DNA of 6,965 nt from Pyrodictiaceae archaeon (GTDB lineage Archaea; Thermoproteota; Thermoprotei_A; Sulfolobales; Pyrodictiaceae): the NCBI GenBank assembly GCA_027046525.1, contig JALTYD010000012.1, positions 1 through 6,965 on the forward strand, written 5' to 3'. Below, one piece after another: positions 1 to 5,128 of this stretch. The notes beneath the pieces were generated by a model. The model was not told the origin of the DNA. It saw only the letters and a list, made by a program, of their open reading frames with translations, and did no database searches. The translations under genes and the position numbers were made by a program. The stretch's first letter is position 1, and each line of letters starts with the position of its first letter.

Positions 1-275
1 ATCTCTGTACAGCATAGATGTCTTAGAAGTTCTCTTCTAGGGAATATCTGTCTATCTCCTTGTTTTAGTACGAGTTTTACGAATAGTGTTGTACTGAGTA
101 GTGGTGCTCTCCTAATTCTCGTAGCTTCTACTGATGTTTTATTCGAATAAGAGATGTTAATGTTTATACTTAGTACACTAGGTTTTATTTTTTCAAAAAA
201 TTTCTCTACTATACACTTCTTCTCGGCTGTTTTCTGCAATATACCACTCTTTAGTCTCCATCTCCCAGTAACCAT
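1..275 (-). CDS. hypothetical protein, N-terminal part, runs off the left edge
   Basis: An open frame begins at an ATG (minus strand, 275) and stays open for 91 codons to the window edge, so the C-terminus is missing. The visible part is basic and mixed in character (KKCIVEKFFEKIK near residues 19-31, then a Thr/Leu/Arg-rich stretch ending RRELLRHLCCTE). I see no signal peptide, membrane segment or known motif, and I do not recognise the family. Codon use (AGA, CTA, ATA, GTA) matches the confident genes nearby, and an open frame this long is unlikely by chance in DNA so rich in TAG. A stop codon (TAG) lies about 10 codons upstream of the ATG in frame, with no better start between. A TATA-like box sits about 32 bases upstream, which would give a leader of roughly 10 bases. 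The gene is divergent from the radical SAM gene. It could still be a non-coding stretch; existence is moderately supported and function unknown. Confidence 0.5.
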   Translation of the reverse strand, partial: MVTGRWRLKSGILQKTAEKKCIVEKFFEKIKPSVLSININISYSNKTSVEATRIRRAPLLSTTLFVKLVLKQGDRQIFPRRELLRHLCCTE

Positions 276-306
276 TACTGCTAAGTAGCGATTTATGTTA
301 TTTCCC

Positions 307-313
307 TAAAATA
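307..313 (-). promoter_or_regulatory. TATA-like box, probably for the left-edge ORF
   Basis: Read on the minus strand this is TATTTTA. Its centre lies about 35 bases before the ATG at 275, so a start site roughly 25 bases downstream would give a very short leader, as is common in crenarchaea. On the plus strand the same bases read TAAAATA and could also serve the divergent radical SAM gene, but with a long leader of nearly 60 bases. Position and composition are the only evidence. Confidence 0.3.
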
Positions 314-325
314 GCTCTCTGCTAG

Positions 326-341
326 TGGCTCTGTAGAGCCA
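326..341. repeat. perfect inverted repeat, 7-base arms, 2-base centre
   Basis: The arms TGGCTCT and AGAGCCA are exact reverse complements around a GT centre. The repeat lies in the divergent gap between the left-edge ORF and the radical SAM gene, and is the most GC-rich part of that gap. It could be a regulator binding site; a two-base loop is too tight for an ordinary RNA hairpin unless the stem opens at its end. The structure is certain, the role is not. Confidence 0.45.
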
Positions 342-356
342 AGCTAATAGGTGTAG

Positions 357-372
357 AGTAGTGCTAACTACT
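357..372. repeat. perfect inverted repeat, 6-base arms, 4-base centre, upstream of the radical SAM gene
   Basis: The arms AGTAGT and ACTACT flank GCTA, 22 bases before the radical SAM start codon. The inner part reads TAGT-N4-ACTA, the same spacing and half-sites as the palindrome in front of the nitroreductase gene (3794-3805). A shared operator is possible, but TAGT and ACTA are common words in this CTAG-rich DNA. Confidence 0.4.
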
Positions 373-393
373 ACATGGGTGTATATGTAGAGT

Positions 394-1551
394 ATGAGTC
401 GTTGTACTATATGTGGTAGGAGTAGTAGACTTATAGCAGATTCATTATCTGTCTGCTTAGAGTGTCTACGTCGAAGACCATCAGATTCTCTACTAGTAGT
501 GAGAGAAAAGAGACGTTCTTGGAGGAAGAAACTAGGACTACCATCTGAAAAACCTAGAGGCCCAGGCCTCCCCTGTAGGATATGTATCAATGAGTGTATA
601 ATACCTAGCAATGCTAGAGGGTATTGTGGGATATGGGTTAACCGTAGTGGTAGACTAGAGCCTCTAACAGGTCATGGAGTTCTCGCTATGTATGCATATC
701 TTGATCCTCATCCTACGAATTGTGTTGCAGGCCATTTATGCCCAGCTAATACATCTAGAGGATACCCAGAGTATACTTTTACTAGAGGAGTAGAATATGG
801 CTATTCTAATCTAGCAGTATTTATGCTTGGATGTCCACTAGATTGTGCTTTTTGCCAGAACTGGCAGCATAAGACAGAAATTTCTGACTGGAAACCAGGT
901 ATCATGTATCGGTGGCTACCAGAGAATCTCGTAGAGAAAGCTCTAGCGCTAGATGTATCTTGTGTGTGTTATTTCGGGGGAGATCCTACTCCACACTCTC
1001 CTATACTGGTTTCTCTCTCTAGACGTATACTAGAGAAAGCTAGAGAGAAAGGTAATCTACCCAAGCGTATCTGCTGGGAGACTGATGGCTTAGTAAATCC
1101 ATCTATTATGAAGCAGATGGCTAGACTTAGCCTCGAGAGCGGCGGTATTGTAAAAATTGACTGGAAAGCGTGGACACCCTCTGTATACGAAGCACTCACA
1201 GGTGTCGATGGTAGTAAAGCACAAGAGAGACTCCGTGTGAACTCTGACATAGTTGCTTCTATGGCGAGAGAGAGGCCAGAAGTACCTCTACTTGTTATAA
1301 GTATACTACTAGTACCAGGCTATGTAGATGATGTAGAAGTAGATGGTATTACAAGCTATATTAGTACATTAATAGATAAGTACAATGTAGATATACCAGT
1401 CGTCTTCCTAGCGTTCCATGGTGAACACTTGATGCGCGATCTCCCTCCAACAAGTAGACGTCATATGGATAGAGCAGTAAGTATTGCTAGGAAGAATGGT
1501 ATTAGAGAAGTATATATTGGTAATGAATGGCTACTAGGCCCATACTACTAA
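394..1551 (+). CDS. radical SAM protein, PflA-like / AmmeMemoRadiSam-type, with N-terminal zinc ribbon
   Basis: The 385-residue cytosolic protein is a radical SAM enzyme: CPLDCAFC (C147, C151, C154) is the CxxxCxxC site that binds the 4Fe-4S cluster which cleaves S-adenosylmethionine, and GGDPTPH (195-201) is the glycine-rich SAM-contact region in the form typical of COG1180/PflX-like proteins. Ahead of it are a short CxxC-x13-CxxC zinc ribbon (C4, C7, C21, C24) and a second cysteine group (C61, C64, C68, C78) in the pattern CRIC...GYCG seen in the AmmeMemoRadiSam branch. C110 and C116 are additional cysteines. The ATG at 394 is fixed by an in-frame TAG two codons upstream, and starting there keeps the zinc ribbon complete. 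The substrate is unknown for this branch. MEMO and AMMECR1, the usual genomic partners of that system, are not in the window. The radical SAM assignment is firm; the subfamily is likely but not proven. It lies 48 bases ahead of the acyl-CoA synthetase gene on the same strand. Confidence 0.9.
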   Translation: MSRCTICGRSSRLIADSLSVCLECLRRRPSDSLLVVREKRRSWRKKLGLPSEKPRGPGLPCRICINECIIPSNARGYCGIWVNRSGRLEPLTGHGVLAMYAYLDPHPTNCVAGHLCPANTSRGYPEYTFTRGVEYGYSNLAVFMLGCPLDCAFCQNWQHKTEISDWKPGIMYRWLPENLVEKALALDVSCVCYFGGDPTPHSPILVSLSRRILEKAREKGNLPKRICWETDGLVNPSIMKQMARLSLESGGIVKIDWKAWTPSVYEALTGVDGSKAQERLRVNSDIVASMARERPEVPLLVISILLVPGYVDDVEVDGITSYISTLIDKYNVDIPVVFLAFHGEHLMRDLPPTSRRHMDRAVSIARKNGIREVYIGNEWLLGPYY

Positions 1552-1554
1552 GAC

Positions 1555-1562
1555 TAATTTTT
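1555..1562 (+). promoter_or_regulatory. possible TATA-like box for the acyl-CoA synthetase alpha gene
   Basis: TAATTTTT in the 48-base gap lies about 40 bases before the GTG start. A transcript beginning roughly 25 bases downstream would have a leader of about 15 bases. The T-run just after the radical SAM stop codon could equally help end the upstream transcript, so read-through as an operon remains possible. Confidence 0.3.
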
Positions 1563-1599
1563 GATACCCCTGACTCCTAGTATAGGCTAGGGTTCTAGA

Positions 1600-3006
1600 G
1601 TGGGAAAAGCTAGTAGTGCTGATATAGAGTTCTTCTTCAGGCCTAGATCTATTGCTGTTGTTGGTGCAAGTAACAAACCTGATACTCCTGGCTATGTTGT
1701 AGTTGAGCAGCTTAGGAAGAGTTTTAGAGGAGAAATATATCCTGTTAATCCAAGGTATAGAGAAGTCCAGGGGATAAAGTGTTATCCTAGTATAAGAGAT
1801 ATACAAGGAGATATAGATGTTGTAGTCTTAGCGATTCCTGCTAGATATGTTATTAGTGTCGCAGAAGAAGCTGGTGAGAAGGGAGCTAGAGGCTTAATTG
1901 TACTGAGTGGTGGATTTGCAGAAGTAGGTGGTGAAGGCGTAGAACTTGAAGAAAAGCTATATAGTATAGCTAGAGAGTATAGCATGAGAGTTATTGGTCC
2001 AAACTGTATGGGGGTTATTGATACATCTTCTGGTGTAGATACTTTCTTCCTCCCCGAGAGGAGATTATCAAGACCTAGTAGAGGCTATGTATCTATTGCT
2101 TCTCAGAGTGGAGCACTACTGTCGATGTGGATGGAGTGGATGAACCAGCAGAGTATTGGTCTCGCAAAAGCAGTAAGTTATGGTAATAAGCTAGATGTAG
2201 ATGAAGTAGACATTCTAGAATATTTTGCAGATGATAACGAGACAAAAATCGTCCTCTTGTACATGGAGGGTCTCAGGAGGAGGAGAGGAAGAGCATTTAT
2301 CGAAGCAGCTAAGAAGCTAGTTTCTCGAGGAAAACCCCTAATAGTACTGAAAGGTGGGAGAACACCAGCTGGTGCTAGAGCTGCGCTAAGCCATACAGCT
2401 GCTCTCTCTGGAGGCTATGAGTTGTACAGAGCTGCACTACTACAGTCTGGTGCATACGAAGTAGATACTATGGAGGAGATGTTTGATATAGCAAAAGCAT
2501 ATACTATGCTCGGCTCTTCGAGAGGGAATAGGATCCTAATAGTCACAAATGCTGGTGGTGCAGGTGTCTTAGCAACAGATTATTCTTCTAGAGAAGGTTT
2601 AGATGTAGTAAGACTACCAGATACTATAGCTCAGAAGCTTAGATCTATTCTTCCACCATATGCTGCAGTATACAATCCTATAGATTTGACAGCGAGTGTA
2701 GCTGAAGATCAATACCTAGAAGTAATAGAGATAGTAGTAGCTGAAGATCTAGTAGATATCGTACTTGCTATAACACCACCACATCCACCTGGTATGAGTG
2801 GTAGAATAGCAGACTATCTAGCAAAGATATACCGTGAGTACAAAATCCCAGTCTTAGCTGTATCTATAGGTGGCTACTTAGCTGAAGCATTCCGTAGAGT
2901 TATAGAGTCTAGAGGAATACCAGCTTATCCTACTCCTGAGAGAGCTGTAAGAGCTGCAAAAGCTCTGTGGAAGCTAGGCGGAATACTTGGAAGAACTTCT
3001 CAATGA
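1600..3006 (+). CDS. acetyl-CoA synthetase (ADP-forming), alpha subunit
   Basis: The 468-residue cytosolic protein matches the length and motif order of the separate alpha subunit of archaeal ADP-forming acyl-CoA synthetases, which convert acyl-CoA, ADP and phosphate to the acid, CoA and ATP. Visible landmarks are the CoA-binding Rossmann start PRSIAVVGAS (15-24), NPRYREVQGIKCYPS (50-64), GPNCMG (133-138), the succinyl-CoA-ligase-like SQSGALL (169-174 region), GNKLDVDEVD (195-204), YMEG with E223, SHTAALSGG with H265, the likely phosphohistidine, and NAGGAGVLATD (317-327) followed by NPIDLT (359-364). All key regions appear intact. The GTG start is the first possible start after an in-frame TAG four codons upstream, and the family's N-terminal motif follows at the normal distance. 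No strong Shine-Dalgarno sequence is seen. The ATP-grasp beta subunit needed for ATP formation is not in the window, so it must be encoded elsewhere. The acyl substrate (acetate, branched-chain or aryl acids) cannot be read from the sequence. Confidence 0.9.
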   Translation: MGKASSADIEFFFRPRSIAVVGASNKPDTPGYVVVEQLRKSFRGEIYPVNPRYREVQGIKCYPSIRDIQGDIDVVVLAIPARYVISVAEEAGEKGARGLIVLSGGFAEVGGEGVELEEKLYSIAREYSMRVIGPNCMGVIDTSSGVDTFFLPERRLSRPSRGYVSIASQSGALLSMWMEWMNQQSIGLAKAVSYGNKLDVDEVDILEYFADDNETKIVLLYMEGLRRRRGRAFIEAAKKLVSRGKPLIVLKGGRTPAGARAALSHTAALSGGYELYRAALLQSGAYEVDTMEEMFDIAKAYTMLGSSRGNRILIVTNAGGAGVLATDYSSREGLDVVRLPDTIAQKLRSILPPYAAVYNPIDLTASVAEDQYLEVIEIVVAEDLVDIVLAITPPHPPGMSGRIADYLAKIYREYKIPVLAVSIGGYLAEAFRRVIESRGIPAYPTPERAVRAAKALWKLGGILGRTSQ

Positions 3007-3040
3007 CGCTATAGCTACTAGTGCTATCTAGTCTACTAGT

Positions 3041-3769
3041 TTATATGTTAAAGTATTGTTCTCGGAGAACTTCTCTTATCTTCTTATTCCTATCTTCGAA
3101 GTAGCCTCCTCTACCAGCATATCTTTTTACTATTCTTAGCCAGTCTCTACTCCTAGTTATAGGCGCCATTACTCTAAATGCTTCATCTAATTCGTCTCTC
3201 ATGTAGTCTCTGTATCTATCTATGTGTACAAGCATACTAGTAGGAAGCCTAGGTCTCCTAGGAGGATCTTCGTCTGGTACACCTATTGTTAATCCAAAGA
3301 GTGGGTATGTCTTAGGTGGTAGTTCTAGTATCTCTATAATTTCTCTCGGTATATTCTGTATACCTCCTATAAAGCATGTCCCATAACCTAGTGCTTCAGC
3401 CATGACAGCCATATTCTCTGCAGCAAGCGCAGCATCAACAGCAGCAAATAAGAGGAGTGCAAAATCTACGTCTCCTAGTTCTTCTCCTCTATACTCTAGT
3501 AGCTTCTCTAGCCTATATAGATCAGCTATAAATACTAGGAATTCTGAAGCTTGATATACATGTTCTTGGTTTATCAAACTAGCTATCTTTCTACGTTTAC
3601 TTCTATCTACAATACGTATAACTGTCCATAAGTGTAGAGAAGCATCTGTAGGTGCTCTACGACCAGCTTCTATTATTTTACTTAGATCCTCCTCTGGTAT
3701 GTCTACTTGTTTATATCTACGTATAGATCTGTGTTTTTCGAAGACAGTAGAGAAGATATCTCTACTCAT
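3041..3769 (-). CDS. nitroreductase-family flavin oxidoreductase, NfsA/FRP-like
   Basis: The 242-residue cytosolic protein belongs to the FMN-dependent nitroreductase fold. HRSIRRY (13-19) and TDAS (41-44) form the N-terminal phosphate and isoalloxazine contacts, AENMAVMAEALGYGTCFIGG (117-136) is the central helix and FMN loop, and the LTIGVPDE...RRPRLP region (160-176) is the mark of the NfsA/FRP branch, which reduces flavins, quinones or nitro compounds with NAD(P)H. The dimer's catalytic partner and natural substrate cannot be read here. The ATG at 3769 has AAGGA about eight bases upstream and a good TATA-like box at 3807-3814, supporting this start and an independent promoter. It is the last gene of the minus-strand trio, 58 bases after the thioredoxin-CcdA gene, and converges on the acyl-CoA synthetase gene with 34 bases between the stop codons. 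A link to the neighbouring thiol-redox protein is a guess from position. Confidence 0.88.
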   Translation of the reverse strand: MSRDIFSTVFEKHRSIRRYKQVDIPEEDLSKIIEAGRRAPTDASLHLWTVIRIVDRSKRRKIASLINQEHVYQASEFLVFIADLYRLEKLLEYRGEELGDVDFALLLFAAVDAALAAENMAVMAEALGYGTCFIGGIQNIPREIIEILELPPKTYPLFGLTIGVPDEDPPRRPRLPTSMLVHIDRYRDYMRDELDEAFRVMAPITRSRDWLRIVKRYAGRGGYFEDRNKKIREVLREQYFNI

Positions 3770-3793
3770 AGATTATCCTTGAACGATAATATG

Positions 3794-3805
3794 TAGTAAT
3801 TACTA
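3794..3805. repeat. 12-base perfect palindrome at the nitroreductase promoter
   Basis: TAGTAATTACTA equals its own reverse complement. It begins one base downstream (in the nitroreductase direction) of the TATA-like box at 3807-3814, and so would overlap the region between TATA and the start of transcription. A repressor bound here would block initiation. It shares TAGT-N4-ACTA with the repeat at 357-372. The palindrome is certain; the operator role is inference. Confidence 0.45.
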
Positions 3806-3806
3806 G

Positions 3807-3814
3807 TATAAAAA
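3807..3814 (-). promoter_or_regulatory. TATA-like box of the nitroreductase gene
   Basis: The minus strand reads TTTTTATA here, centred about 41 bases before the ATG at 3769. Transcription would begin near 3785 and give a leader of about 15 bases. It is the clearest A/T box in this gap and resembles TTTTTATG in front of the thioredoxin-CcdA gene, each preceded by a TAG a base or so upstream. Confidence 0.5.
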
Positions 3815-3827
3815 CCTAGAACTACAA

Positions 3828-5039
3828 CTAAGTGTAGAATGCTAGTAGTATTCCAACTATTATTAGTAGTAGTCCTCCAGCTATCCTAAGCTTAGACTCG
3901 TGTGTCTTGATAGTATGCTGTACTTTCTCGATAGACATAAATGTAGTTGTAGCTAGAGCTACTAGCACCATAGGTAGAACGAATATTGCATTATATGCTA
4001 CAAGGTACTGAAGAGCTTTACCTAGAGGTTTTCCAGCAATTAATGTATTGAATACAATATATGGTCCAGCACTACATGGTAGGAGTGTAAAAGATACAAA
4101 TAATCCTAGGATAAAAGCCCAGAGGATAGGTCTAGATGCTTTCTCGAGTCTAGGTTTAACTCTCTCTTCATACTCTATACAAGCTGGACATTCCTCTATA
4201 TTAGTAAATCCGCTCCTCCTAGCTATGAAAGCTAGTATCGGTTTTTCAAGCAGGTTGAACATCATTAGAAAACCAAATACTACTGCGAGGAGTGGAGCAA
4301 CCCACTTAGGTAGTACATCGAGTACATGTATGAGTCCTAGACCTAGAGCTAGATAGGCAATAAATACTGCTAGTATGAAAGATAGTGCTGATAGTCTCGC
4401 TATTCTTACTCCACCGATTAGGACGAGCGACATAAGTAGTAGAACCATTAGTGTAAGAACACAAGGATTGATAGAATCAGCTACTGCTAGACTAACCATA
4501 TAGAATACTAAGTCTCTATCTTCGCCCTCCTGATCTACTTGTTTCTGCTCAGGAGCTGGAGTAGTTGGTAGAGGTAGATAAGATGCTAGTGCTTCTCTCA
4601 GAGCTTCTGCTCTACTACCACTAAGACTTCCTGCTAGAGTTTCTCCAACATAGACTGGGAGTCCCTCGCCAGTATACTCTATGACTTCTCTTACAATTTC
4701 TCTAGATGTAATCTCTCCTACGAGTATTCCTTTAACAGTATTATTGTATACTATGACTGTTATAGGTATAACTGGTGTCTTTAATCCAAGAGCTGCTAGT
4801 GTCTTCTCATAATTAGCTGTATTTTCTGCTTCTTCGATATCTATGAATACTAGGCTATTCTCGCCGTACTCTTCTTTGATGAATTCTATCATTTTCTTAC
4901 AGTGTGGACACCAAGTAGTACCATAGAGGTAGAACTCTAGATTATCTTCATCTGGGGAGACAGCAAAAACTGTAGTAGAAACTAGTACTAATAAGTACGT
5001 AGATAATACTATAGCTATACTAATAGACTTAATACTCAA
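3828..5039 (-). CDS. thioredoxin-CcdA fusion, DsbD-like membrane thiol-disulfide transporter
   Basis: The 403-residue protein has a signal peptide (about 1-26, VLSTYLLVLVSTTVFA core), an extracytoplasmic thioredoxin-like domain with active site WCPHC (43-47) and a likely cis-proline at P92, a Pro/Gln/Glu-rich linker (about 155-176), and a six-helix CcdA/DsbD transmembrane domain (about 178-402). The membrane cysteines that carry electrons are present: NPC (C193) in helix 1 and LPCSAGP (C322) in helix 4. By family knowledge it would pass electrons from the cytoplasmic thioredoxin system across the membrane to keep outside cysteines reduced, for example in metalloproteins or cytochrome c maturation. 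Domain order is the reverse of bacterial DsbD, where thioredoxin is C-terminal. An extra CPAC (C284, C287) lies in the charged loop between helices 3 and 4, which should face the cytoplasm. The TTG start is preceded by two in-frame TAG codons; no other start would keep the signal peptide. It lies 89 bases after the metal ATPase gene. Confidence 0.9.
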   Translation of the reverse strand: MSIKSISIAIVLSTYLLVLVSTTVFAVSPDEDNLEFYLYGTTWCPHCKKMIEFIKEEYGENSLVFIDIEEAENTANYEKTLAALGLKTPVIPITVIVYNNTVKGILVGEITSREIVREVIEYTGEGLPVYVGETLAGSLSGSRAEALREALASYLPLPTTPAPEQKQVDQEGEDRDLVFYMVSLAVADSINPCVLTLMVLLLMSLVLIGGVRIARLSALSFILAVFIAYLALGLGLIHVLDVLPKWVAPLLAVVFGFLMMFNLLEKPILAFIARRSGFTNIEECPACIEYEERVKPRLEKASRPILWAFILGLFVSFTLLPCSAGPYIVFNTLIAGKPLGKALQYLVAYNAIFVLPMVLVALATTTFMSIEKVQHTIKTHESKLRIAGGLLLIIVGILLAFYT

Positions 5040-5046
5040 CTACTAT

Positions 5047-5051
5047 CCCTC
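5047..5051 (-). promoter_or_regulatory. Shine-Dalgarno-like site supporting the TTG start
   Basis: GAGGG on the minus strand ends seven bases before the TTG at 5039; its GAGG core matches the archaeal anti-Shine-Dalgarno sequence. It supports use of the rare start codon, which is otherwise chosen because two TAG codons stand directly upstream and no ATG or GTG lies within the signal peptide. Confidence 0.45.
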
Positions 5052-5062
5052 TACTAGTACTC

Positions 5063-5096
5063 ATACATTGATCATCACTATAGCTCCACAATGTAT
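5063..5096. repeat. 8-base inverted repeat with 18-base spacer in the thioredoxin-CcdA leader
   Basis: The arms ATACATTG (5063-5070) and CAATGTAT (5089-5096) are exact reverse complements. They lie between the TATA-like box at 5099-5106 and the start codon, bracketing the expected transcription start near 5077. Arm centres are 26 bases apart, about two and a half helical turns. It may be a two-site operator, or a leader hairpin if transcription starts upstream of both arms. Role inferred only from position. Confidence 0.4.
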
Positions 5097-5098
5097 AT

Positions 5099-5106
5099 CA
5101 TAAAAA
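5099..5106 (-). promoter_or_regulatory. TATA-like box of the thioredoxin-CcdA gene
   Basis: The minus strand reads TTTTTATG, giving an expected transcription start near 5077 and a leader of about 38 bases that includes the Shine-Dalgarno-like site. A second A/T-rich stretch (ATTTTATG, about 5114-5121) lies slightly upstream and could be used instead. Either would allow expression apart from the metal ATPase gene. Confidence 0.4.
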
Positions 5107-5128
5107 CTAACTACATAAAATATGACTC

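Noticed and set aside
1..150. Plus-strand frame open from the left edge for 49 codons
   Set aside because: Ser/Thr/Leu-rich like the other shadows and antisense to the better-supported minus-strand ORF; ends without a family motif.
306..611. Minus-strand open frame of 101 codons over the radical SAM start
   Set aside because: It lies antisense to the conserved zinc ribbon region, has no recognisable motif and is rich in Ser/Leu/Arg as expected of a shadow of AGA- and CTA-rich codons.
1576..1591. CCTAG / CTAGG inverted repeat upstream of the acyl-CoA synthetase alpha gene
   Set aside because: Five-base arms built around CTAG; not distinguishable from background.
1552..1599. Small gene or RNA between the two plus-strand genes
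   Set aside because: The gap is 48 bases with several stop codons and no stable structure visible.
3017..3032. Small inverted repeat (ACTAG / CTAGT) in the convergent gap, considered as a terminator
   Set aside because: Only five-base A/T-rich arms, no T-run on either strand after it, and such repeats arise everywhere here because CTAG is so common.
4048..4356. Plus-strand frame of about 100 codons inside the thioredoxin-CcdA gene
   Set aside because: Antisense to clear transmembrane helices and the LPCSAGP motif. The other plus-strand frames within 5253-6692 and the minus-strand frames at 969-1250, 1534-1806 and 1782-1985 were rejected on the same grounds.
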